A stretch of DNA of 64,000 bases from Siphonodentalium dalli (GCA_032622095.1 CP136063.1:177237956-177301955); one strand, 5' to 3'. Shown: positions 12,501 to 23,876, numbered from the stretch's first letter. Notes: generated from the sequence alone by a model not told the origin. Made by a program: numbers and translations.

Positions 12501-15500
12501 TTACCAGAATGTAAGTATAGCTTGTATAATAGTCCACAATGGACAGACATAATTATAACCACACTCTGCCAGTCAGCAAATTATCATCTCCGTAATATCA
12601 GTCGAATACGGGGTTATCTGACCAGATCTGCCACAGAAGTATTAGTTTTGCATTTGTTCATCACTAGCCGTTTGGACTACGGAAATTCTTTAATGTATGA
12701 TGTTAACCAAAAAAAAATGTCGAGACTGCAGCGAATACAAAACACCAGAGCGGTGTGTAAGATCCCACAAAAATATCACATTACCCCAACATTGTTCAAA
12801 CTACATTGGCTTCCCGTTTCCCAGTGGATTAAGTTCAAGGTGCTCACAATGACTTACAAGTCATCAAAAAACTGTGCACCATAATACCTCAATGATAAAA
12901 TATGTGCATGTGTACCACCCAGAGGACTTAATGCTCTCAGTGCACCCAAAGGTTGACAGTAGTTTCGGTGACATATCGTTTTCCATAGCCGGACCGACTC
13001 TCCTGTCCTGGATATGATGAATTCAAAGGTCTTTTGAAAACTCATTTCTTCACAGAATATTATTCTGAACATTTAGGCGTGGAACTAATGAACCATGAAG
13101 CTTTCAATGCAGGCTACATAATTATTGCATATCTGAACTGTAAATTATGGAATTTGTTTATTTATTTTAATGTTTGTCAAGTGCCTTGAAACCTCGGTGA
13201 TATGTGCGCTGTACTATAAATGTGTGATATGATATGATATAGTGTATATACAGTATATAGATAATGCATGGCCTATCCGATTCTAGAGGAGGAATAGTCC
13301 ACAAGCCGTAGGTGAGTTGATTACTTTTCCTCGAGGACGACTATTTTGGCATAGTCAACAACAAGACATGCATTATTTTTATATTATATTGAATACTGGT
13401 GTGAGTTGTCACACAATTTCTGTGTCTGAGTTTGTCGCATTTTTATTTGCGCAAATTTAAAAAAACATTCACAGATTTTACACTGTTTGGCGATGGCGGC
13501 CAGGGCAGAATAATTATTTTATTAGTTACAGCTAACATCATCTCTTCCTGACTCATGCATTTATTTCTTTGAATCCATGGTTAACAAAGACATTTTGGCA
13601 AAATTTGAGAAGCTCGATTAATTTTCTTCAAATGCAGCTCAGAAAAAGAAGTTATATCACTCAAAAGTTAGGACTGTCCGCTTGCTAAACTAAACAGACA
13701 GCTTTTATTTAAATACACTGGATATCTCGGATTGAACACGATCATTAACATTCACTACTATGTCTAATGATATACCGATATTGCAACAAGTTCTAGTAGT
13801 TTCAGGTTGGTCATGTTTTCAGATGTTATTTTGATTGTTCGAAGTGAGTTTGTTACTATAAATAGAAAAAGAATAGTCACGCATGACTATTTATCGATAG
13901 TAGGGCCGTAGGATTCTATCAGAAATAATATAGCAGTATGCAGCCAATCAGAAATTCACGTCAGATATAATATATATGAAATATTCATGTTACTGTTGCA
14001 GAAAGGCTCAGGTTACTATGGATCCGGTGAGTGGTTCGATTGGGGTAAGAACCAGCTGCAGTCTAATGTGCGAAAATCGGCAATAATGTTCTAAGTTCTA
14101 TAGGCCCTACTTCATGGAAGTGAAAGTATATTTTAATAACAGATTTTCATCTCAAAGTTGATATAATTGCTTGCAAATGAAAATTGCTATTTATCTGTCA
14201 TCTGCCATTGTATATGCGACTGTTGTGTCTTTTTATTTTCGTGCACTCACTGTCTCTTGTTGAATAGATTGGTTCCTGGTCCAAACTGCTAAAATCTGAA
14301 AATGTAGTAACCTGACCCCTCAAGAGTAAAATTACTGTACTCCATTAGAAACATCCATCTACACTTTTCACAAAAACTAGAGAAATTGAAAGACTTACTG
14401 TTCAACATTTCTACATAGTATGAATAATGAATGATTCCACAGCCAGTCTGAAGGGGCTGGACATAGCGGTTTCTATGAGACACGGCTCAGATACATTAAT
14501 TAATTTTACAGCCTGTGTTTTATGATTGGATACACACTCATGGACATATTCTGTTCTTGTCTTTAAATGTGAAAAAAATTAAAAAGTGCAACTAAATGAA
14601 AGCCACTAGCTGTTATATTCATGGATAAATTTCCAACATCAGTTCACATATCACAAGTTCAGTACAGCATGACTTGATGACGATTAACACATTGGATGGA
14701 AATAGCCAATTTAACCCTGAATGTATGTACAGATATCCATATTAGTGTGAAACAAACATGGCATAAAGAATTTTTAAGCCTTCCATGACTGGAAATTCCT
14801 GAAATTTTGCGAAAATCCTGTGTCAATGCATTCTCTTATATATGCGAGTATCCCATAGGGAGCCTCGCATATATAAAAGAATACATTGGCCTAACAATAT
14901 TTACCTTGACCTTGTAAGCCAGTTCATTCTTTTATATATGAGAGGCTCCCTATTGGAGACTCGCATATATAAGAGAATGCACTGGCACAGGATCTTTAAT
15001 GCTGCACCAGCGCAGCTTCCATCATGAAATGGTTAATGCAAAAATTACCAGATCAGTCGCTGATTGGTAGAATATATTTGCTAATAATTATTTGATTGAC
15101 AGTTGTGCGAAGATCCATCAAATCCCTTAATGAGCAGACTTTATATATCCATTTGATTCATGAACAGATTATTGCATTCAATGCTAAAAGTATACATTGT
15201 AATGGTCTCAAATCCTTTGGCATGAGCTGCAAGTCATACAATTATGAAATTTGTCATGGCTGTTGACATTGACATGTAGATGGGATCATTCCAAAAAACA
15301 TGGCCGCCAGTGGCATCTTGGATTTAAAAATTCAATCCATTAGCATGGCCTGCAGTCTGGAGTGTTCGACTGATCCTCATGACATTTGTAATGGATTTTA
15401 ATATTGACAGGTAGATGGGAACGAATCATTTTGGTGTCATTCTGCCATAAAACATGGCCACTGGGTGCCATCTTTAAATAGATTTCATTCTTTGCATGAC

Positions 15501-18500
15501 TAAAGCCTTTGGCATGGGCTACAGGTCGTACCTTTGGTCGGATCATTATGAAATTTGTCATGGCTGTTGACAACGACATGTAGATGGGAAACGTGTCATT
15601 TTGGGGTCATTTGGCAAAATAACATGGCCGTCAGTGGCTATTTTCGATTTCAAAATTCAGTCTATTAGCACAGGCTACAGGCCGGACTATTCATCTGATC
15701 ATCATGAAATTTGTCATGGATGTTCATTGACATGTAGATGGGAGTGAGCCATGTTGGGGTCATTCAGCCATAAAACATGGCTGCCAGCAGACGTACTCTT
15801 TGTATGACTAAATCCTTGGGCACAACATACAGACCACATCCTTCATCTGATCATCATCAAACTTCATATGGATCATCAGGGTGACCTCTAGATGGATCGA
15901 GACATCAAAGTTTTCTGAATTTCGTTGAAAAACTGGCCATGCCAGTGGCCATCTTGGATTTGACTCTTTGTATGACTAAATTCTTTGGCATACCCTGCAG
16001 GCCACATCCCTCATCCCATCATCAACAAACTTCATATGGAATTTCGGGGTGACCTCTAGATGGGAGCCATAACTTTTTCCGAAATTTGTGAAAAACATGC
16101 GGCCAGCAACCATCTTGGATTTCAAATTTAAATATATCGGCAAACCATGCAGCCTGCATTTATTGGAGAATTGTTTTGAATTTTACATGCATGTTTAGGA
16201 TCACCTCTAAAAGGGAGCTATCAAAATTAAACAATATTTTTATGACAAACATGATCGCCGGCAGCCATCTTCACTCTGTAGGGTGTGCCAAAGGATTTAT
16301 TCATGCAAAGAGTCAAATCCAAGAATCTTGGATTTTACTCTTTGCATGACTAAATCCTTTGGCACACTCTACAGACCACATCCCTGATATGATTATCACC
16401 AAACTTCATATGGATATTTTGGGTGACCACTAAATGGGAGCCATAAAATGTTTTCAAAATTTTTTGGGAAAACATGGCCGCCAGTGGCCAACTTGGATTT
16501 TACTCTTTGTATGACTCAATCTTTTGGTACACCCTACAGACGACATTCCTTGTCCAATAGTCTCAAAACTTCACATGGATCTTCGGGATGACACATGACG
16601 GGAGAAATTCAATTTTTTCGAATTTCATTAAAAACATGGCCACCGGCAGCCATTTTTGATTTTACTCTTTGCATGACTAAATCCTTTAGCACATATACAG
16701 ACCATCTGATCTGATCATCACCAAACTTCTTATTGATTTTTGGGGTGACCACTAGATGGGAGCTATTTGCAAAAACATGGCCACCAGTGGCCATCTTGGA
16801 TTTTACTTTATAAATATCTCTTCATGTTGATATCTAGAATTACTTAGACATTTCAACTTTTCGCATTTCTAATCGCTACATTGACTATAATGCATAAAAT
16901 TATCCCCTCTCCAAGGTGAGCTACATTGTCATTGACACTTTCATTACATGTACTTGATGATAGTTTTATAAAATTTTGATATATTTCTCATAAACCCACT
17001 TCGAAGGCCTTGTGTCCCTTAAAATTATGCTTATTTGTGGATAAGAAACCTTGATACATAATCTTCACTATTGTGCACATCAATCTGAAATTATGAAAAG
17101 AATTGTAAGCCTCATTCTGCTGCACCCTGCTATTGAAAGTGTTAGTGTTATATCAACTCATCTTTCAGCTATTGCAGACTTAACACATTTGAGATTTCTG
17201 GATGTTACAAGCAACAAACTCACAGAGCTGTCTCCTGCGATATGCAGAATAAAGCATTTGAAAAGTCTGAGAATTGGAAACAACAAAATATCTGAACTTC
17301 CTAGAGGTAATAATAGAAAATGATTAAATACAATTACACTCATTGGCCATATAGGCCTAGCTACCATGATGTGCTGGAGGTATATTATTTTATGAGATAA
17401 TCACATAAGAGCTTCACGCAGATTGATCAATGGCTTGGACCAAGGAGCTCTTAGTTATTCATCGCGCTCATAAATGGCAAGCTGACAAAATAGAGCTTTA
17501 CATGAGTTGATTGCGTGATCATGGACGCTGTGATAATAGGTTGTCGCCATGATTTGGTTACCAAAATTAGCCAGGAGTCAGAAACTGCTTCAATGCCAGT
17601 CATTTAGAGCAGTTCTCAGAACGATCACATTTTGATGACAAGTGCCAAGGCTCGCCATCTGCTTTCGAAATATACATGCTTGGAGTGTGGGCGTTATTCC
17701 AAATTATAAGTTAGCTGACAGTGGCTGATTATAAGATATTGTGCAGTGAACAGCTGTTAATTAGTTTCACATATTGTCCATGAGACTCCAGGATTGCCAT
17801 GGGGAAAACCTAAAAAATACGGAAGACCACCCATTTCTCCCGCATGTGGCCCCATCTGATTTTCGTCGGTAAAATGGACAGGTGCAGATGCTCTGTCATT
17901 ACAGGGTACACGACAACCTTAATTGATTTTCACACTCTCCCAAGCCATGATTGTGTCATTAAGGGTGGAAATGCTGTATAAAGATGGACACGTCACAGGT
18001 GAAAGCAGTTTTATTGAAGTGTAAACAACTGACAAGGCTGTATACTGTAGACAATAGAAGGGAGAAAATTCTATATTTTTAACAGGATGTGTTCTTCAAC
18101 TTTTGAAGACCACAGAAGGTTTTGCCTACGTCCGCAGGTGCCCTTGACCTTTGCTGACAATAAACGATTTCTCAGCTGTTAATTCAATGCATTGTATTAT
18201 TTTATATAACATGCATATATCTCACATTAGTTGTATAAAACTCTGTTTTCATTACTGTTTTATTTAGGTATATAAAATTATATTTATAAAATAAACAAAA
18301 CAGAAACTCATAAAATTACATAAGCTTCATCATAAATAAAAAGATGAAATCAATTTAAAATGTTTTTTTTTGGACATATCTCATGAGCATATTTGGGCAA
18401 ACCTCCCATAAAATCCCCCGGATGGCCATTTTCAAAAAAACTTAACAGGTCTGATTTGGAACCCATGGTTTTTATGTTTCTTAAGCTTTACAATTATAAC

Positions 18501-21500
18501 AAAATTTTCAAAAATATGTACAAGCTATTGAAAAAGGGTCCCCATTTTAGGATTTAGAATATGAACATTTCCACTCTTTCTTTCTCTGATTTTATGCAAG
18601 GAATTTTTATAACTCAACAACTTCTATATTGAAATGAGCTATCATGCAACGTGTCAAGATCTTGGTCTATTGCAGAAATTGGAAACATGACGGAGTTGCA
18701 GACTTTCTATGCTATGAATAGTAATCTATCATACCTACCAATTGATATCTGTCGCTGCGTCTCTATGGAAACGCTTGTCCTGGACAATAATTCTCTCCAG
18801 TTCCTACCCAGACAGATATGTCAGTTGAGGAAGTTGAGACATTTGTCAGTGGCTGGAAACAAATTGGTCACATTACCCAGTGGTAAATATGATATCCTCA
18901 ATGTGTTTTTCATTGATAGCAACGTGCGATCAATTTTAATTTCGTGATTTGCAAAAGTGGCATTCATTAAAGCCTTGATTTAGAGTGTCTGAGATTTGCA
19001 GAATGAGGTCCCCAGAGGGTGAATTTAACTATCCGGCATTACTAGATTCACCATCTGGAGACCTCATTCTGCTTAGGCCTCATCTTCTGGCAAGTATCTA
19101 TAGTCTCAAAGTAACATTGTTTTTAGTTTCGTTTTCCCTTCTGTTCAGTTTCTATGTTCCCTAATCGAGGTGACTAATGGGTGAACATCACCAACTTCAA
19201 CTGGTGAACTTCAAACTGATCCTAGGTCTCCCATAGCAGTTGAGGCCTATAAGCAGAATGAGGTTCCCAGAGGGTGAATTTGGTGATGCTAGCCCAATGT
19301 GCGGGATAGCATTAAATTCACCCATCTGGGGACCTCATTCTGCAAGTGTCAGACACACTAAATTTTTACCAAGTTGGAATGATCTGAAAGTGAGTCAATT
19401 TTGCAATAAAACTGCCATGCTAAAATAAGATTCTTATTGTAATACTAGGTGATATATAAGTGTTTATAACAAGCTTTTGGTAGTGGTGGTGAAAGCTCCG
19501 AAAATTTGGTGCACTTTGGGTTATTTTGGCAGTTAAAATTGGAGGCGACCTAGATTTAAAATTTGACAGTATTATAATATTGTTATATTCAACTTACAAA
19601 CATAATTTGTAGTGGGTGGGTGGGTGGGGTGGGGGGTTATGTCCTCTTGGTTCCACCGCCTCTGCTCTTTTGTGGTAAAAGCAAATAACGAAATAAAATT
19701 AAATTTCATATATATTATAAGACCTATTGTAACTGGAGGTCTGGGACCCTGACTATATAATTAGGTAAAATATAACTTTAAAAAAATCATTGCGTACATA
19801 TTTATTGTGAGTAAGACAACAAACTTACCATTTAACCTTTTTATGATGGGAGCTATACTGGTGCAGCATTAAAGACCCTGTGCCAGTTCATCTCTTATAT
19901 ATGAGAGTCCTCCATAGGGAGCCTCGCATATATACGAGAATGCACTGGTTTATAAGGCCAATGTAAATATTGTTAGGCCAATGTATTCTCTTATATATGC
20001 GAGGAGAATGCATTGTCACAGGGTTTTCAAAAAATTTCAGGAAGTTCCAGTCATGTAAGGGTTAATGCCTGTTTGTTTTGGTCTCATTCATATTTTATGT
20101 ACCGTAGATTTTTGTATCAATTTGTGTAAATTATTGGATTGGAAATGAAAATATGTTCTCGTCAACCTTTTTCTTCCAGATATTGGGTCAATGGAGTCAT
20201 TACATGAACTTCTTGTGGACAGTAATTCATTCCTGACCACAGTTCCGACTAGTGTTGTCTCAAAGGAACTTGGTTACCACAGGTGGGTAAAGTATTTCTT
20301 CATTTTAGAGATAATATAAACCTTTGTTGTGCTCCGTGTTGAAAATATCAGTATATTTAGAGGATATTACTTGGTTGGTTTGATATCATATCAACCTGAT
20401 AGGCTCCTGTGAATAGTGGGTTTTGGATCGAATCAAATTTCAAACCTAATATCTCTCCAAATAAAAACGAATCGAATATCAAAACATGTTGCCATCTTTT
20501 TGTAAATGGTGGATCGACAATTAAAGACACCATTTCTTCAAAATATAACAAACAATTAGGAAAATACACTTTATGTGCATGGTAAATAAACACTTTCGAT
20601 GTCATTAGTGGGGAATTCCACATCGATTCAAAATGCGGAATAGGAGATGGACCATTGCAGAATTACTCTATGACAACTTTCTCAACTATAAAACTGGGGC
20701 TTGATTTAATGGCTTTGACCTGCACTTTCACGAACGACATTACAACTGCCACTACAAGTCAAAACTGATGAGCATTTAACTTTACTGTTATATTCACAGT
20801 CGCTAAACAAGAGAGTTAGAACAGTTAAAGTTAACTTAAAACGACAGATTGTGAGGGTATACTTGTGACTGTATCTACTTTTAATACTTTGCAGTAGTTG
20901 TGAATGTTCAAACATTACCATTAAATGCATTACTTTCGCGTTCACTGGTTTGGTGTATTCAAAATTACCATTTGTTGTTGTAAAGTCGAATCGAATTTGA
21001 ATCAAATATCGAGGTCAAATTGAATAACAAAATGAATATCGGATATTCAATTCAAGGGTGCTAAAAGTCACTCTTGTCAAAAATGCTTATGGTGACTGTA
21101 ATCGTTGATTCAATATTGAACTTTTTTAAGGTTTATTTAGATCCTTTCCCAAAGCAGTTCAATTATGGACATATGAAAGTGAAACTGGACATAGGTCTAT
21201 CCCACAATGACATTTTGTTTCAGAAAAACCAACAACCCAACTTATGATTATATTATTAGTGCAATATTACACCCTTCTTCTGAATTGCGGGATCAAATAA
21301 ATGCTCTCGCTCTGCTTTCCTTGTGGGAAGGACTGCTCTTAGTAACTGAGAACTCTTTCAAAAGTTTGGACAAAAATCAATATCTACACATTACTTAGCA
21401 GTGAAGTAGATTTACGGCATGTCATAAATCCATATTACTATGATATCGTAAAATGATATTACTCAGAGTGGTGATGTCGTAAAATGATATTACTCAGTTT

Positions 21501-23801
21501 AACTCTTTCGCTGCCGATCGCGACTATAGTCAAATTATGGCCAACTACACAAAATGGCTAAATACAGACAAAAGCACGCCTGATTTTTTGTACAGTTATA
21601 TTTTGTGAATACACACGTGTATATAATAAACAGGCTGCTACCAACATCTGGCCGCTGATTTTTAACCCTTTCATGACGGGAGTAGTGCTGTTGCAGCAAT
21701 AAATTTCCTGTGTCAGTGCATTCTCTTATATATGCGAGTCTCCCATAGAGTCTCTCATGGCTTACACGGTCAAGATAAATATTTTAGGCCAATGTATTCT
21801 CTTATATATGCGAGGTTCCTTATTGAAGACCCGCATATATAAGAGAATGCATTGGCACAGGGTTTTCACAAAATTACAGGAAGCTCCAGTCGTGAAAGGG
21901 TTAATCTTTATAACTACATTGTGTATTTCAAATTTGTATAGTCATCACAGGGGCATCTTTTATACATTCATCTGATTCTATCAATAATTATTTCAGTTCT
22001 GGGAACCAAAACCCAAGCGCGGCTCTCCTAGAAAAATTGCAGCATATCAGTTTATATTTAGAGTCGGAGAACGGAGTTATACACAAAGTATTTGTATGTC
22101 CACCAGAAATACAGAAATTAGGCAACTTTAAGGAGAAATGTCTACCATCACTACTCGAGCTTTCAATGAGATCAATGCATGGAGGGTTTCACGGTATGTG
22201 TGTTTCTGACTACATCATATCAAATATACATATTAAGGTACAGACTCTATGCAATAAAATACTGTAACATATAAACCACTTGTGATGTTCTAGTCCATTT
22301 TTCCTTATTTTTGTGTGTCAATTTCCAAATTGGTGGCCATCTTGGATGCCATCTTGGATTTTATTACCTTCCTAATCTAGGATTTGAATGAAATATTACA
22401 GTTTCCGTGTCAATGGAGGGTTCTACACAATATTTCACCATAAATTGCTCATTGTCAATTTATTATTGGAATCAATCTGCATGGAAGCCTCTATTTGAAT
22501 ATTTATAAAATTTGAGGGAGGGTTAAGTTTTTGTCCATCCGTCCGTTGGGGCATCTTTCTGTCTGTCCTTCCATCCACCCGGATTTGGGTACCATAACTT
22601 TGAAAACAACAGCTCCTATAGTCCTTTCTATATTTACCTAAATCTTCAGTAAATTATTACTGACACATTGAAGATGTGCAACAGGTATTTTGTTGATTGA
22701 ATATGTTTTTATTTTAGAGTTATTAAAGGTACTCAATCCGATCAGAGGGTCCCCATCTCAACAGATTCCAACAACAACAATCCGATCAGAGGGTCCTATA
22801 TTACTATTTATTTGGCTTTGGGGTTAAAAAATATTTGATTCGAGTCGAGGAACCCATCAAACAAAGCTCAGAGTTATTAGATATTGATTTTTGAAATTTG
22901 TTATTTTCTCGAGATGAGTACTAATAATTGCCCTTAACTTCGTAATCTGCTCGAGATGTGTACACCAAAACACTATTCAAACAGACAAGGATGGATAACT
23001 CTAAAATCAAGTGGTAATAATAACGCAATATTGACTGTGTTCTGGGACAGAAAGAATAGAAATAACGAAACTTCAAATATCGATATATGATCACCCTGAG
23101 TGTTGATTGGTAGGTTCCTCGACTCGAATCAATTATTTTTTACCCCCAAAGCCAAAGAAATAGTAATATAGGACCCTCTGATCGGATTGAGTACCTTTAA
23201 CCATTTTACGACTTAGAAAATTTTGAGTGAACATGCACTTTGGTGCCTTAACTGTGAAATCAACTGCTAGCTACTACAGTTTGTATCCTATTTACCTAAA
23301 ACGTCAGGACGTTGTTACTGACACATTGAAAATGTGCAACAGGTATTTCGGAAAATATTTTTATTTTAGAGTCATTGACCCTTTCTCGACTTAGAACATT
23401 TTGAAATGACCAAACAATCTGGTACGAAATGTCCAGAAATCCATATGGAGGATTAAATGTCCATAACAATGTTTCACCAGGAGTCACAAGGACATCATAT
23501 GTTTCATTGATAATTAAACAGTTGCTTTTTGTTTCCAGTTGTTTCTCTGGAGCCAGATGATCTTCCGACTACACTGTATAGCTTACTTCAGCAACCAACC
23601 GCAACATGCCCGAGCTGTAAGCAGCATTTATTCACGATGGCTTATCCAATCATCTATCAAGCGATGGTACGCTCATACAGCGTCCACCTTTTGGGATTGT
23701 GCTGCTCGAGTGTGTGTGTCCGGAACTGTTCTGTTCGAGTGAATTTCCCAATAGTATATCCACACCCAGAAGAATTATGCCTTGGTCTTGTGCCTGTGTG
23801 A
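9339..23801 (+). CDS. LRRC28: LRRC28, leucine-rich repeat-containing protein 28, complete coding region in 8 exons
   Basis: Coding exons are 9339-9515, 11499-11536, 12473-12510, 17169-17306, 18676-18882, 20180-20282, 21997-22193 and 23539-23801. All have AG/GT borders and compatible phases and give 386 residues; human LRRC28 has 367. Residues 1-59 hold the family N-terminus (LNYKGL, IYMKRN). About seven LRRs follow (for example LHLRFLDVTSNKL and LVLDNNSLQFLP). The C-terminal domain has LPSLLELSMRSMH, a CPSC pair near 323-326, FTMAYP, and C-C-x3-C near 354-359, all as in LRRC28. The paired cysteines suggest a zinc site (inference). The family has no established biochemical role; an LRR scaffold function is likely. 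The start is fixed by an in-frame TAG at 9333-9335. The C-terminus extends about 27 residues past the last cysteine, longer than in human. It is a single-copy gene with a polyadenylation signal 70 bp after the stop. Confidence 0.95.
9590..10262. repeat. 21-bp minisatellite in LRRC28 intron 1
   Basis: The unit is CCTCTCAGTGTTCTACATAAG with variants; about 20 copies stand after 9870 and three before 9657. Because 21 is a multiple of three, frames stay open on both strands (9864-10238 minus, 9965-10360 plus). These are not taken as genes. Confidence 0.9.
9657..9869. mobile_element. Near-perfect 213-bp palindromic MITE inserted in the minisatellite
   Basis: The ends are CAGTAATGCTCTAA/TTGAGCATTACTG, the arms are about 100 bp and the centre is CTCTCCTCGAGAG. 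A TA dinucleotide flanks both ends (9655-9656 and 9870-9871). Minisatellite units continue on each side, so the insertion and its TA duplication can be read directly. The TA target suggests Tc1/mariner-type mobilisation. Confidence 0.9.
10263..11287. other. LRRC28 intron 1, no feature recognised
   Basis: Nothing coding or repetitive was recognised here apart from a run of CTGGACTGGACTGCCAATGG-like short repeats near 10430-10470. Confidence 0.4.
11290..11424. mobile_element. 135-bp palindromic MITE, same family as 9657-9869
   Basis: Both arms run CAGTAATGCTCTAAATAATC and on, with TA at each side (11288-11289 and 11425-11426). It is shortened at the centre and lies 74 bp before LRRC28 exon 2. 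Confidence 0.88.
11499..11536 (+). CDS. LRRC28: LRRC28 coding exon 2 (38-nt microexon)
   Basis: The acceptor is TGCTTGCAG and the donor GTAAGT. It encodes PETVSMLDSLVEL, matching PENLAQKLPNLVEL in human LRRC28. Entry is phase 0 and exit phase 2, exactly what exon 3 needs. Confidence 0.9.
11980..12145. repeat. 166-bp inverted repeat (hairpin MITE)
   Basis: The arms of about 60 bp read CTACAATTTTTGTTTGAATG and the inverse of CATTCAAACGAAAAACTGTAG-like sequence. Both hold CATTCGTGTCTG or its complement. It lies in LRRC28 intron 2. Confidence 0.75.
12473..12510 (+). CDS. LRRC28: LRRC28 coding exon 3 (38-nt microexon)
   Basis: The acceptor is CATTTGTCAG and the donor GTAAGT. It encodes YLHNNELCSLPE, an LRR segment equivalent to human YLHSNNIVVVPE. 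A retrotransposon fragment begins about 30 bp after the donor. Confidence 0.92.
12540..13250 (+). pseudogene. CR1/L2-type non-LTR retrotransposon, 3' fragment of reverse transcriptase
   Basis: The translation contains SANYHLRNISRIRGYLT, FITSRLDYGNSLMY, RLQRIQNTRAVCKI and LHWLPVSQWIKFKVLTMTYK. This is the well-known C-terminal end of CR1/L2 reverse transcriptases. The frame stops at 12884, and later pieces (CACVPPRGLNALSAP, LLKTHFF) are in other frames, so the copy is dead. The 3' tail GTGCCTTGAAACCTCGGTGA and a GATAT microsatellite are typical of the group. It has the same orientation as LRRC28 and lies in intron 3. Confidence 0.88.
13255..14773. other. LRRC28 intron 3, no feature recognised
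   Basis: AT-rich sequence without a recognised gene or repeat. Confidence 0.4.
14778..15032. mobile_element. TTAA double-hairpin MITE, reverse orientation
   Basis: TTAA flanks both ends (14774-14777 and 15033-15036). It carries two hairpins of the GCATTCTCTTATATATGCGAG type separated by a 40-bp linker. The GCTGCACCAGCGCAGC box is at its right end, the reverse of the other copies. Confidence 0.8.
15230..16810. repeat. Degenerate array of about 140-bp units
   Basis: The recurring blocks are AACATGGCCGCCAGTGGCCA, TCTTGGATTTTACTCTTTG, CATGACTAAATCCTTTGGCA and GGTGACCTCTAGATGGGAGC. There are about ten to eleven units. An inverted-orientation array of the same family stands at 45950-46750. Confidence 0.8.
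17169..17306 (+). CDS. LRRC28: LRRC28 coding exon 4
   Basis: This 138-bp exon runs from a CATCTTTCAG acceptor to a GTAATA donor. It carries two LRRs (FLDVTSNKLTELS and LRIGNNKISELP). Confidence 0.94.
17310..18640. other. LRRC28 intron 4, no feature recognised
   Basis: AT-rich intronic sequence. No exon, RNA gene or recognised mobile element was found. Confidence 0.4.
18676..18882 (+). CDS. LRRC28: LRRC28 coding exon 5
   Basis: This 207-bp exon lies between a CTATTGCAG acceptor and a GTAAAT donor. It carries three LRRs, including LVLDNNSLQFLPRQICQL, close to human LTVDRNRLWYVPRHLCQL. Confidence 0.94.
18975..19362. mobile_element. hAT-type palindromic-end MITE in LRRC28 intron 5
   Basis: The left palindrome begins at 18997 (GCAGAATGAGGTCCCC) and the right one at 19254. 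Outer ends carry GTGTCTGAGATTTGCAG and CAAGTGTCAGACACACT. The spacer matches the other family members. The borders are degraded. Confidence 0.75.
19613..19636 (+). other. Potential G-quadruplex
   Basis: Five G runs (3, 3, 3, 4 and 6 G) are separated by single T residues on the sense strand of LRRC28 intron 5. This fits the strongest class of G4 motif, in DNA or pre-mRNA. Confidence 0.7.
19836..20061. mobile_element. TTAA double-hairpin MITE, internally shortened
   Basis: The flanks are TTAA at 19832-19835 and 20062-20065. The ends are CCTTTTTATGATGGGAGC and GTTCCAGTCATGTAAGG. The second hairpin has lost one arm. It lies 118 bp before LRRC28 exon 6. Confidence 0.8.
20180..20282 (+). CDS. LRRC28: LRRC28 coding exon 6
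   Basis: This 103-bp exon runs from a TTCTTCCAG acceptor to a GTGGGT donor and encodes the last LRR (ELLVDSNSFLTTVP). Confidence 0.92.
20345..21060. repeat. Possible degenerate inverted-repeat element
   Basis: Runs such as GAATCAAATTTCAAACC at the left and GAATCGAATTTGAATCAAAT at the right are loosely inverse to each other. Borders and target duplication could not be set. Confidence 0.3.
21666..21900. mobile_element. TTAA double-hairpin MITE, complete, 235 bp
   Basis: TTAA flanks both ends (21662-21665 and 21901-21904). The terminal repeats are CCCTTTCATGACGGGAG and CTCCAGTCGTGAAAGGG. Two hairpins of the TTCTCTTATATATGCGAG type lie inside. CCC ends with TTAA targets are the hallmark of piggyBac-type transposition. 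Confidence 0.85.
21997..22193 (+). CDS. LRRC28: LRRC28 coding exon 7
   Basis: This 197-bp exon runs from a TTATTTCAG acceptor to a GTATGT donor. It encodes the post-LRR segment with VFVCPPEIQ and LPSLLELSMRSMH, both with clear human counterparts. Confidence 0.93.
22500..23420. repeat. Tandem-repeat element with an inserted MITE
   Basis: It starts with GTCCATCCGTCCGTTGG. Two units of about 190 bp carry TTACTGACACATTGAA, TGTGCAACAGGTATTT and TTTTATTTTAGAGT. The MITE at 22727-23196 interrupts the first unit. Confidence 0.65.
22727..23196. mobile_element. 470-bp MITE with long terminal inverted repeats and TTAA target
   Basis: The ends are AGGTACTCAATCCGATCAGA and its inverse. The arms extend over 100 bp and include GATTCGAGTCGAGGAACC. 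TTAA lies at 22723-22726 and 23197-23200. The uninterrupted second unit of the host repeat (23370-23400) shows the site before insertion. Confidence 0.82.
23539..23801 (+). CDS. LRRC28: LRRC28 coding exon 8 with stop codon
   Basis: This 263-bp exon runs from a GTTTCCAG acceptor to TGA. It encodes LEPDDLPTTLYSLL, the CPSC pair, FTMAYP and CCSSVC, then a tail with no human match ending GLVPV. Confidence 0.93.
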
Positions 23802-23870
23802 TAATAGTATTAGTATGCAATGAGTGATACAGGAGATCCTCTGATGGTTCAGGGTCCCTCATTTTGCAGG

Positions 23871-23876
23871 AATAAA
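23871..23876 (+). terminator. Candidate polyadenylation signal of LRRC28
   Basis: An AATAAA hexamer stands 70 bp after the LRRC28 stop codon and is the first one downstream. No cleavage site can be shown from DNA alone. Confidence 0.5.

Noticed and set aside
14800-15000. CRISPR-like array formed by the repeated hairpins
   Set aside because: The hairpins are inverted repeats in dispersed TTAA elements of an animal genome, not regularly spaced direct repeats with unique spacers.
21207-21398. Plus-strand 63-codon frame between LRRC28 exons 6 and 7
   Set aside because: Exons 6 and 7 join in frame and match the family without it, and no splice sites of suitable phase flank it.
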